From positions 1 through 45,488 of the forward strand of contig CAKNFP010000006.1 in assembly GCA_930633525.1 (NCBI GenBank): 45,488 nt of DNA, in the 5' to 3' direction. The stretch is from Hyphomicrobiales bacterium. Lineage in GTDB: Bacteria; Pseudomonadota; Alphaproteobacteria; Rhizobiales; Beijerinckiaceae. Shown here piece by piece: positions 23,909-30,350 of the stretch; within the stretch, counting starts at the first letter, position 1, and the number at the start of each line of letters is the position of its first letter. The translations under genes and the position numbers were made by a program. Below the pieces are notes generated by a model. The model searched no databases. It was not told where the DNA came from and worked only from the letters and a program-made list of their open reading frames with translations.

Positions 23909-23944
23909 TACGTCAATGGCGTATATATACTCACTATGAGTATA
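23909..23944. promoter_or_regulatory. Operators upstream of the orphan XRE operon
   Basis: TACGTCAATGGCG at 23909-23921 differs at only two positions from TATGTCAATGACG, which is repeated twice upstream of the RelE/XRE pair at 25633-25662. Immediately after it lies a perfect inverted repeat, TATACTC (23926-23932) and GAGTATA (23938-23944). The start at 23936 falls inside the latter, so binding there would block expression. Confidence 0.6.
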
Positions 23945-24160
23945 AGCCGAGACTATTCACTGAATGCGATTTCCGGACCCGAGGGGATAGCCGCCTCGGT
24001 GCCCGCGCTAGATCTCCTTACCCGGCAACCATATGAGCCGCTAACGGGCTTTCTCTGGCACCCCGAGGTGTTTCAGGCTGTCGTCGCCGCCGTGGTCATG
24101 GCGAAGCAGGAGAACGCTGCTCGGACTGCCCAGAAGGTGCAATGGGGAGCGGCTGCATGA
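23936..24160 (+). CDS. Small protein in the toxin position, unknown
   Basis: The open frame starts at ATG 23936, inside the palindrome, so its message would be leaderless or start later. The 74-residue product (LTGFLWHPEVFQAVVAAVVMAKQE and so on) shows no RelE-like pattern. It ends in an ATGA overlap with the XRE gene downstream. By analogy with the related pair at 24970-25622 this is where a toxin would sit. It may be a divergent toxin, a truncated one, or an unrelated gene. Confidence 0.45.
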   Translation: MSISRDYSLNAISGPEGIAASVPALDLLTRQPYEPLTGFLWHPEVFQAVVAAVVMAKQENAARTAQKVQWGAAA

Positions 24161-24378
24161 TGTCGGCCCCTGTCGTGCCTCAATGGGTCGATGTCTATGC
24201 GATCCGGGATCGTTGCCGCCTAACACAGGCCCAGTTTGCCGAGCGCATCGGTGTGCCTGTCGGGACGCTCCGTGGATGGGAACAGCGGCGACGGATGCCG
24301 GAAGGCCCTGCCCGTGTCCTGCTCGCTCTCCTCGATCAGAATCCGATGATCGTCGAGGAGCTGCTGTCGCGCTCGTGA
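24157..24378 (+). CDS. XRE antitoxin-like protein, paralogue of 24970-25272
   Basis: ATG 24157 overlaps the previous stop (ATGA) and has GGGAGC upstream. The 73-residue product is essentially one XRE helix-turn-helix: LTQAQFAERIGVPVGTLRGW, then EQRRRMPEGPARVLLALLD. About two thirds of its residues match the C-terminal part of the XRE antitoxin encoded at 24970-25272, but it lacks that protein's N-terminal 35 residues. It probably autoregulates through the operators at 23909-23944. Confidence 0.75.
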   Translation: MMSAPVVPQWVDVYAIRDRCRLTQAQFAERIGVPVGTLRGWEQRRRMPEGPARVLLALLDQNPMIVEELLSRS

Positions 24379-24556
24379 CGGCTCCGGGACCAAAACATTT
24401 TTAAAGGAAATTAAAGCGTCAGAGCGCTTTCAGTGCGCCCCCTCGGCTAAGTCGCGCATACAACATTCGTACAACATTTCACAACGTGGCCGGCGGGCTT
24501 CTTCCTCCCGAAAAAGGGATTGATGTCGGCGCTCCACTGTCCCGCGCGGCCCCCGC

Positions 24557-24892
24557 TCAGGCCGCGTCCAAGGTCGGGATCGCGGACACGTCAATCGTGC
24601 GCTGCGCTTCCCATAGATCGCGAGCCTGTTGTAGGCCGAGCCAGATATCCGGCCCGTTACCGAAGAGCTTTCCGAGGCGCACAGCGATTGCCGGCGTCAC
24701 GGCCTGCTTCTCCGACAAGATGTCATAAAGCGTCTGCCGGGAGATCCCGAGCAGGCTTGCAATCTCTACTTTGGTCTTCCCGGTGGTGGGGAGGACGTCC
24801 TCCCGCAGGATCGCGCCGGGATGGGTCGGGGCGCGGTCGGGGTCACGACGCGAGGTGTCCGCGGGGACGGTTCCTTTAGATGACTTGCGCAT
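24557..24892 (-). CDS. higA: HigA-type antitoxin without a visible HigB
   Basis: ATG 24892 is preferred to an in-frame extension to 24967 because that extension crosses the operator-like region. The 111-residue product is a HigA-type XRE protein: THPGAILREDVLPTTGKTKV, then EIASLLGISRQTLYDILSEK, then VRLGKLFGNGPDIWLGLQQARDLWEA, including the typical LG..FGN...WL.LQ..YDL-like ending. HigA usually follows higB, but no HigB-like frame lies beside it, so it may be solitary or a remnant. No ribosome-binding site precedes the ATG (leaderless). Confidence 0.85.
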   Translation of the reverse strand: MRKSSKGTVPADTSRRDPDRAPTHPGAILREDVLPTTGKTKVEIASLLGISRQTLYDILSEKQAVTPAIAVRLGKLFGNGPDIWLGLQQARDLWEAQRTIDVSAIPTLDAA

Positions 24893-24896
24893 GGTT

Positions 24897-24919
24897 GTAA
24901 GGTATGAGCTTACGCATAC
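24897..24919. promoter_or_regulatory. Overlapping inverted repeats before higA
   Basis: GTAAG/CTTAC (24897-24901, 24909-24913) and GTATG/CATAC (24902-24906, 24915-24919) interlock directly upstream of the higA start. They are plausible sites for HigA autorepression. Confidence 0.45.
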
Positions 24920-24969
24920 TCTGTCAAGAGTCGCCTTACACGAGGCGGCTTTGGCGCGTTCTCGCAACG

Positions 24970-25272
24970 CTATTCGACTGCTGCCCCCAGCGTCTCCTCA
25001 ACGATCCTCGGGTTTCGATCGAGAAGCGCGAGAAGGACACGAGCAGGCCCGTCCGGCGCTCGCCTCCCCTGCTCCCAGCCGCGCAACGTGCCGACAGGAA
25101 CGCCTATGCGGGCAGCGAAGCGGGGCTGAGACAGTTTTGATCGCGCGCGGATCGCCGCCACGTCGAGATGAGACGGCACATGCACGGCCAAGCCGGCCAC
25201 GTGCTCGCCTCGCGCATGGGCTCGCGCTTCGCGCAGCCCTTGCAAGATCCCGTTGAAATCTTCGTCCTTCAT
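24970..25272 (-). CDS. XRE-family antitoxin of a RelE/HigB-type pair
   Basis: The 100-residue product has an N-terminal helical part (FNGILQGLREARAHARGE) as in HigA/MqsA-like antitoxins that fold against a RelE toxin. It is followed by a helix-turn-helix (AIRARSKLSQPRFAARIGVP, then GTLRGWEQGRRAPDGPARVL). It overlaps the upstream toxin gene as ATGA. Antitoxin second is the order expected for HigBA-like modules. It probably binds the direct repeats at 25633-25662. Confidence 0.85.
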   Translation of the reverse strand: MKDEDFNGILQGLREARAHARGEHVAGLAVHVPSHLDVAAIRARSKLSQPRFAARIGVPVGTLRGWEQGRRAPDGPARVLLALLDRNPRIVEETLGAAVE

Positions 25273-25622
25273 TGCCTGCCTCCGAGTTCCCGCACCAGCG
25301 CCTCTGCCTCACGCGCCAGAATAGCGCGCTGATCGGCCGTCAGATCAGAAGCCTCGTTCTTCGCGAACACCCACAGGAGCGCTGCGGGATAGCGCTCCGA
25401 ATGGAAGAAATAGATCACGCGACCGCCGCCACGCTTTCCCCTGCCACCAAAGCCGATCCGGACTTTACGCAATCCGCCCGTTCCCTTGATGAGGTCGCCG
25501 ACGGTTGGGTCTGCCGCTATCAGCGAAACAATCGCCGCCCTCTCCTCATCCGAGATCAACAGCTTTGCTGCCTTCGTCAGATAGGCCGGAGTCTCGACGA
25601 CTGTGAGAAGGGGGCGATCCAT
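25269..25622 (-). CDS. RelE/HigB-family toxin
   Basis: ATG 25622 is chosen because an earlier ATG at 25640 lies inside an operator repeat. The 117-residue product fits the RelE fold: an N-terminal strand and helices (VVETPAYLTKAAKLLISDEERAAIVSLIA), the GTGGLRKVRIGF turn typical of RelE/HigB toxins, the basic GRGKRGGGRVIYFF strand and the closing ALLWVFAKNEASDLT. The product should be a ribosome-dependent mRNA endonuclease neutralised by the overlapping XRE antitoxin. Confidence 0.88.
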   Translation of the reverse strand: MDRPLLTVVETPAYLTKAAKLLISDEERAAIVSLIAADPTVGDLIKGTGGLRKVRIGFGGRGKRGGGRVIYFFHSERYPAALLWVFAKNEASDLTADQRAILAREAEALVRELGGRQ

Positions 25623-25632
25623 AGAGGGAATA

Positions 25633-25662
25633 TATGTCAATGACGTATGTATGTCAATGACG
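25633..25662. promoter_or_regulatory. 13-bp direct repeats upstream of the RelE toxin
   Basis: TATGTCAATGACG occurs at 25633-25645 and 25650-25662, 17 bp apart, overlapping the likely promoter of the pair. A two-mismatch copy lies at 23909-23921 before the related orphan XRE operon, which suggests cross-regulation. Confidence 0.65.
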
Positions 25663-25793
25663 CATGCTCATGCCGTTGCGTGGGCCTCGCCTCGTCCGTC
25701 TACCTCTGTCTAAAATAGATCGCCAAAGCTCGGCTGAAACAGGCCGTAAGTATCTACAGGAGTTATCTGTTTAATAGCTAACTAGGGGGCCAA

Positions 25794-26066
25794 ATGAGCA
25801 CTGAAATCCCGCTCGAATTTCCTATTACCGATCCCTATAACGTGCCCGTGACATTCGCGAGCGAGCTGCTTGGGATCGGATCCTTCAACGGCGTCGTGAA
25901 TGTCACCTTGGGTGCCGCGCGGTTCACTCCCAGCATGTCCGGCGTCGTCGATGCGGACCGGGTGATCGTCTCCCGGCTCCGGCTCGATCTGGTCACGGCA
26001 ACTGCATTGCGCGATGCCCTGACCGAGCACATTGAACGGATGGGCGGCGGATCGAGCTCAGCCTAG
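25794..26066 (+). CDS. Conserved small protein, paralogue of 21605-21883
   Basis: ATG 25794 has GGGGG upstream. The 90-residue product shares the pattern FPITDPYNVPVTFASEL, GIGSFNGVVNVTLGAARFTP and RLRLDLVTATALRDAL with the minus-strand gene at 21605. Family unknown to me. The two copies lie at opposite ends of the toxin-antitoxin cluster in opposite orientations. Confidence 0.68.
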   Translation: MSTEIPLEFPITDPYNVPVTFASELLGIGSFNGVVNVTLGAARFTPSMSGVVDADRVIVSRLRLDLVTATALRDALTEHIERMGGGSSSA

Positions 26067-26367
26067 AGAGATCTATCTCGCGCGCGTTATTGTCCGGAAA
26101 TAGATAAGGCCGCGGGTTTGCCGTAGCGTGCGGCGAACCTCAGAACGCTCATAAAATGGCTAGCGCGGCCCGCTGGCGCCCATCTCGGGAATCTGAGTGC
26201 ATCCGGCCTCACAAAAACGACCCGCCCGCTGATAGCCCCCTTTGGCCATCTGCGGGGCCTTCTATCGCATCGCGCCCGAGCGTCTCTCGCGGCCTTTCGA
26301 TGGCGTCCTGAACGGTGTCGCGGTATACTCCAGGCCGTTACCAACTCTGCGTGATGGCTATCCCTCT
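26067..26367. other. Intergenic stretch, nothing supported
   Basis: About 300 bases. An antisense open frame here has an arginine-rich composition typical of shadow frames. No hairpin with a T-run or repeat was found apart from short A/T-rich bases at its start. Confidence 0.5.
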
Positions 26368-26589
26368 ATGACAGATGACGCCTCGAGCAACGATGTCTCA
26401 CCGGAGGACTTGGCGTGGGCCGAAGGGTGGCTGGCAGAGAGCAAGAAGCCCTCGCGACAACGGAACCTGACCCCCGAACAAAGGCAACAGCTGGCGTACC
26501 TGTATCGCATGCTCCGCCGGGACTATTTCGAGGAGAAGCGGGGAGTGCCTCGTTCGATTCGAGAACGGGACGTCCGCTGGATATCGTAG
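26368..26589 (+). CDS. Small basic protein, related to 26639-27073
   Basis: ATG 26368 is preferred to an in-frame extension to 26242, which runs through an Arg-rich non-coding-like stretch. The 73-residue product contains WLAESKKPSRQRNLTPEQRQQ, then LAYLYRMLRRDYFEEK. Its neighbour repeats this core almost exactly, so the pair arose by duplication. No catalytic motif is visible; the basic helical character suggests nucleic-acid contact. Confidence 0.6.
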   Translation: MTDDASSNDVSPEDLAWAEGWLAESKKPSRQRNLTPEQRQQLAYLYRMLRRDYFEEKRGVPRSIRERDVRWIS

Positions 26590-26638
26590 CCGGGCATGCG
26601 CCACCCCAGCACACTTCACGTAAATACGAGACCGCTAC

Positions 26639-27073
26639 GTGACCCACGATTCCGAGACATCGAAGGCAGGCCTCTCACCGCAGAAAGAGTGGTCGGCAGA
26701 CGAGTGGTGGGCGGAGAAGACGAAGCCCTCGCGCCAGCGGAATTTAACGCCCTTGCAGAGGCAACAACGAGCCGATCTCCTGCGGCAGATCCGTCGGGCC
26801 AATTTCGGGGACAAATGGACCGGCCCTCAACCGCCGCACGAGTGGTGGAAAGACAAGGCGCTGAGGAAGCACCATAAGTGGCAATACCGCGTGAAGCACT
26901 GGACGCGAACGGAAAGACGCGAGCTGGCCAGGCAATATGCGCGGTTGCGGCGCGAGCGCCAGAAGTGGGAAATTTGGTGGGTCGGCCGGTATTCGGACAC
27001 CCTCACCCGTCTGATTTTCTCGCATGCTCCGAAGCGCCATGTACCCAGTCGGAACAAGACAGGCGACCTTTGA
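26639..27073 (+). CDS. Basic Trp-rich protein, paralogue of 26368-26589
   Basis: GTG 26639, without a clear ribosome-binding site. The 144-residue product starts like its neighbour (WWAEKTKPSRQRNLTPLQRQQ) and then adds a very basic, Trp-rich region (EWWKDKALRKHHKWQYRVKHW, RLRRERQKWEIWWVGRYS). Probably nucleic-acid binding; function unknown. A terminator-type hairpin follows at 27105. Confidence 0.6.
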   Translation: MTHDSETSKAGLSPQKEWSADEWWAEKTKPSRQRNLTPLQRQQRADLLRQIRRANFGDKWTGPQPPHEWWKDKALRKHHKWQYRVKHWTRTERRELARQYARLRRERQKWEIWWVGRYSDTLTRLIFSHAPKRHVPSRNKTGDL

Positions 27074-27104
27074 TTTCCTTTGATTGTTTTTCAAAGGGCA
27101 ATTT

Positions 27105-27131
27105 GCGCCACGGTGGCGCGAACTCTTTTTA
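27105..27131 (+). terminator. Intrinsic terminator after the basic-protein pair
   Basis: GCGCCAC (27105-27111) and GTGGCGC (27113-27119) pair perfectly around one G, followed by GAACTCTTTTT. It lies 32 bases after the stop at 27073. Confidence 0.65.
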
Positions 27132-27463
27132 GGGCAGCAAGAAACTCGTCATCACGCCCGTCGCGGCGACATCCTTGCCTTTAGGGCATGACAAAACTCC
27201 TCATGCCCGGGCTCGGAAGGGATCTCCCCTGACTGTTTCCTCGCTGTTATTACAGTTGGGCAGGTGACTTTTGTGGGCATTACGAACGCGTGCGCGAGGT
27301 GGCGTCTCCCCTCTTTTCCCCGCGTATTAACAGGGCGAGCCGCACTGCCCGTTATTCCCCGGTAGAAAACGGCGAAATAGCCTTTTTACAGTGTCCGGAA
27401 ATCCTGACGGCGTGCCTTCTCGCGCGCGGGCGCGTACTGGTCCGAAAACTCCGCCCACGTGCC

Positions 27464-27478
27464 CCTTGATGTTGCATG
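27464..27478. repeat. CCTTGATGTTGCATG repeat, copy 1 of 3
   Basis: This 15-mer recurs at 39325-39339 and 40599-40613, on both sides of the 413-residue candidate replication gene. With the two preceding C bases, copy 1 matches copy 3 over 17 bases. Confidence 0.6.
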
Positions 27479-27582
27479 CTCTCGGTGAAACGGCGCCAGT
27501 GGAATCGCACCCCTAAACTCGTGGGGTGACAAGGCGTTCAGCTGACCAAAGATGCGAAAAAAGGCTGAATGATTCGCGGGCG

Positions 27583-27630
27583 GCCACGGCTTAAGCGTCG
27601 CAGGTTGCGACGCATAAGATTGGCCGTGGC
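27583..27630. other. Large two-part stem-loop upstream of the GntR gene
   Basis: GCCACGGC (27583-27590) pairs with GCCGTGGC (27623-27630). Inside it, TTAAGCGTCGCA (27591-27602) pairs with TGCGACGCATAA (27606-27617) with one mismatch, loop GGT and a 5-base bulge GATTG. About 19 base pairs form in 48 bases. It may be a recombination or replication structure, a structured RNA or a boundary hairpin. Confidence 0.6.
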
Positions 27631-27808
27631 TTTTGGCATCTCAAGGGCGCGTCAGTGGGGGTAATGGACGAGATGTCAAGAATTCCCAGACCTGTTGGGG
27701 ATACGTAGGCCATTGCGGATCTGTGCGCAAAGTGCGCGTTTGCAATAATCGATTACTATAATGATTCCGATAGATTACGGAGAATTGGCGGCTTGAAAGC
27801 GAAGGCGC

Positions 27809-28531
27809 GTGACGAACGGTAGCCACGGAATGACCCTTCACCAGATAATCTTGAATGAGATCGAGGGCCGGATCGTGTCCGGGGAATGGCCCCCAGGGTT
27901 CCGTCTGCCGTTCGAGGTTCACTTGGCAGAGCATTACGGGTGCTCGCGAATGACCGTCAATAAGGTCATGACGCAGCTTGCAAAGGGCGGCTTGATCGAA
28001 CGCCACCGCAAGGCCGGCAGTTTCGTGACCCGGCCCCGCGCGCAATCGGCCGCGCTGGAGCTCCACGATATCGAGACTGAGGTGAAGTCACTCGGTCTGG
28101 CCTATAGCTATACTCTCCTCGTCCGCAAGGCGCGGCAATCCAATGCGGAAGACCGACGCTTGATGGAGTTGAGGGAAGCGATGCCGGTCATCGAGCTGCT
28201 GGCCATGCATCGTGCGGGTGAAAAGCCGTTCTGCGTGGAGGAGCGCCGCATCAACGCCGGTATTGTACCCGAGGCAATGGATGCGGATTTCACCGTAAAT
28301 GCGCCCGGTGGTTGGCTGATTGCACAGGTGCCGTGGAGCGCGGCAGAGAATCGGATACAGGCGATGCCCGCATCAGCCAAGATCGCGCGCCTGCTGGAGC
28401 GCTCTAGGGGCACGGCCTGTCTGGTGGTCGAGCGCCACACCTGGAACTCCACGGGGCCTGTTACCTTCGTACGCCTTACTTACGCGGGAGACAGCCACGC
28501 GCTGATTGCGCGCTTCGAGCCGTCTTCATGA
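27809..28531 (+). CDS. GntR-family (HutC/UTRA type) regulator
   Basis: The start is GTG 27809 or ATG 27830; neither ribosome-binding site is decisive. Up to 240 residues. The N-terminus is a GntR winged helix (GRIVSGEWPPGFRLPFEVHLAEHYGCSRMTVNKVMTQLAKGGLIERHRKAGSFV) and the C-terminal two thirds a UTRA ligand-binding domain of the HutC group (FCVEERRINAGIVPEAMDADF and ACLVVERHTWNSTGPVTFVRL are typical). Members are usually repressors released by the substrate or a catabolite. Here the likely targets are its own gene, the binding-protein gene 108 bp downstream and the lyase operon at 37029. Candidate operators are listed at 28535 and 37115. Confidence 0.9.
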   Translation: MTNGSHGMTLHQIILNEIEGRIVSGEWPPGFRLPFEVHLAEHYGCSRMTVNKVMTQLAKGGLIERHRKAGSFVTRPRAQSAALELHDIETEVKSLGLAYSYTLLVRKARQSNAEDRRLMELREAMPVIELLAMHRAGEKPFCVEERRINAGIVPEAMDADFTVNAPGGWLIAQVPWSAAENRIQAMPASAKIARLLERSRGTACLVVERHTWNSTGPVTFVRLTYAGDSHALIARFEPSS

Positions 28532-28534
28532 CGG

Positions 28535-28546
28535 TAGATATATCTA
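28535..28546. promoter_or_regulatory. TAGATA/TATCTA palindrome before the binding-protein gene
   Basis: A perfect 12-bp palindrome between the GntR stop and the solute-binding-protein start. Short AT-rich palindromes of this type are typical HutC-group operators. GTATATAC occurs at the matching place upstream of the lyase operon. Confidence 0.45.
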
Positions 28547-28639
28547 GACATAATAACCGGATTGGGTATCGTTTGAAGTGGCCCCGTCAACGGTGCCGCG
28601 CTTCAGGCAACATGTTGCTCAAAAAAAGGGGAGGAGACT

Positions 28640-30250
28640 ATGAAACTAGAACAGGTCTGGCGCAGGAGGGTAATTGTCGCCCTTGGCTCTGTGATACTCG
28701 CGCTTGGTTTCGGCACAGCGCATGCACAGGAGGCCAAGCCGCGTAGCGGTGGAGGGATGATCGTTGGCGTTAGCGCTGATCCAGGCGTCCTCAACGCCTC
28801 AATCAGCGCCAACCTCGTCGAGAAGACCATCTCGAGCAACGTGTTCAGCATGCTGATCCGGCTTGACAAGAAGTTCGCCCCGGTGCCGGATCTGGCTGAA
28901 AGCTGGGAGATTTCCGAGGACGGTCTCACCTATACTTTCCACCTGCGCGAGGGCGTGAAGTGGCACGACGGCAAGCCATTCACCTCCGAGGACGTCAAGT
29001 TCACGATCGACGAGGTCATCCTGCCATTCCACAGCCGCGGCGCGACCTATAAGGCGGTGATCGACGCCGTCGAAACGCCGGACGCTAAGACGGTCGTCAT
29101 CAAGCTGAAGAATTCCTTCGGCCCGCTGATGAACGCTCTCGGGTACGATTTCTTCATCCTCCCTAAGCACCTCTACGCCGGTACGGACATCAAGAACAAT
29201 CCGTATAATGCGAAGCCCGTCGGTACTGGTCCGTTCAAGTTCGTCAAGTGGGAAAAGGGTTCGCACGTCGCGCTCGAGCGCAATCCGGACTTCTACCTGC
29301 AGGGCAAGCCGTATCTTGATCGGCTGGTCTTCCAGACGATCCCCGACGCCGCGAGCCGCGTGCTGGCGCTGGAGTCCGGTGACATCGACTATCTGTCCTA
29401 CCAGTCCGTTCCTTCCTCGGCGGTGCCGCGCCTGAAGAAGAACGCTAACCTAGTCACCACTATTGAAGGGTTCGAGTCTCTCGCCTCGATCGGCATGCTG
29501 TCGATCAACGTCGAAAGCCCGATCCTGAAGGACGTGCGCGTGCGCAAGGCTCTGGCCTACGCCATGGACAAGAAGTTCATCGCCGAGCGCGCGGATTATT
29601 CTATCGGCAAGCCTGCGACCGGACCTATCGCATCCACGAGCTGGGCGTACAACACGAATGTCGAACTCTACGCGCACGACCCGAAGAAGGCTGCGGCGCT
29701 GCTCGACGAGGCCGGTTATCCCGTTAAAGCCGACGGCACGCGCTTCAAGCTGCGACTCATCGCCGATGGGGGCGTCGAGTTCCACCGCAAGGCGGCGGAA
29801 ATCCTCAAGGAGCAGTTCGCGCAGGTTGGAATCAATCTCGAACTGGAGCTTCTCGAGCGCAACGTCATGCTCGATCGTGTCTACGCCAAGCGCGACTTCG
29901 ACACGCAGATCCACATTTTCTCGACTGGAGCGGACCCGGCGATCGACGTCTCGCGGCTCTATGTCTCCTCCAACATCCGGCCGGTGAACTTCACCAATGC
30001 TTCCGGTTACCGGAACGAAACCGTCGACAAGTTGTTCGCCGAGGGCCAGAGTGCGTTCAAGGCTGAGGATCGAGCCAAAGCCTACCACGAGGCGCAGAAG
30101 ATCCTAGTAGACGAGCTTCCGGCGATCTGGCTGGAGGAAGTGGGCATTGTTGGCGTTTGGAACAAGAAGTTCCACGGCCTGCACGACTGGAGCGCCTATT
30201 CCTACTACACCTTCTGGGACGTTTGGACCGACGACGGCAAGAAGCAGTAG
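28640..30250 (+). CDS. Family-5 solute-binding protein of a peptide-type ABC importer
   Basis: ATG 28640 with GGGGAGGAG upstream. The 536-residue precursor has a signal peptide (VIVALGSVILALGFGTAHA, cleaved before QE), so the protein is periplasmic. The rest is a family-5 binding protein: MIVGVSADPGVLNASI, LAESWEISEDGLTYTFHLREGVKWHDGKP (family signature), PVGTGPFKFVKWEKG, DVRVRKALAYAMDKK, KKAAALLDEAGYPVK. Family members bind oligopeptides, but also opines, nickel complexes and aminopolycarboxylates. It stands apart from its transporter genes and converges on them, with a shared terminator between. Confidence 0.92.
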   Translation: MKLEQVWRRRVIVALGSVILALGFGTAHAQEAKPRSGGGMIVGVSADPGVLNASISANLVEKTISSNVFSMLIRLDKKFAPVPDLAESWEISEDGLTYTFHLREGVKWHDGKPFTSEDVKFTIDEVILPFHSRGATYKAVIDAVETPDAKTVVIKLKNSFGPLMNALGYDFFILPKHLYAGTDIKNNPYNAKPVGTGPFKFVKWEKGSHVALERNPDFYLQGKPYLDRLVFQTIPDAASRVLALESGDIDYLSYQSVPSSAVPRLKKNANLVTTIEGFESLASIGMLSINVESPILKDVRVRKALAYAMDKKFIAERADYSIGKPATGPIASTSWAYNTNVELYAHDPKKAAALLDEAGYPVKADGTRFKLRLIADGGVEFHRKAAEILKEQFAQVGINLELELLERNVMLDRVYAKRDFDTQIHIFSTGADPAIDVSRLYVSSNIRPVNFTNASGYRNETVDKLFAEGQSAFKAEDRAKAYHEAQKILVDELPAIWLEEVGIVGVWNKKFHGLHDWSAYSYYTFWDVWTDDGKKQ

Positions 30251-30273
30251 GACTGCTCTTGCCGACTAGGAAG

Positions 30274-30303
30274 GCGGCGACAGTTTCTTGTCGCCGCTTT
30301 TTT
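30274..30303 (+). terminator. Strong intrinsic terminator after the binding-protein gene
   Basis: GCGGCGACA (30274-30282) and TGTCGCCGC (30289-30297) pair perfectly with a 6-base loop and six T follow. On the other strand the stem is preceded by A residues, so it may also help stop the convergent operon. Confidence 0.9.
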
Positions 30304-30350
30304 GCGCGCACTCTCAATCGGTGTTCCACTCTGTGGCGCCGAACCGATGC

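Larger units (their letters stand above)
27074..27808. other. 735-bp structured non-coding region
   Basis: No open frame with coding character on either strand. Several inverted repeats follow one another: CCTTTGA/TCAAAGG (27077-27083, 27091-27097), the terminator at 27105, GGGCATG/CATGCCC (27184-27190, 27202-27208), TAAC-GGGC/GCCC-GTTA (27328-27354), the large stem-loop at 27583 and TAATCGATTA about 27744-27753 before the GntR gene. It also holds one copy of CCTTGATGTTGCATG (27464-27478). It could contain an origin, a transfer site or a small RNA, or be a junction scar between plasmid backbone and the catabolic island. Confidence 0.55.

Noticed and set aside
7368..28547. TATCTAG at 7368, 8308, 8318 and 28541 as a shared promoter element
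   Set aside because: Only seven bases, variable distance to starts (23-93 bp) and no consistent -35 partner; probably coincidence.
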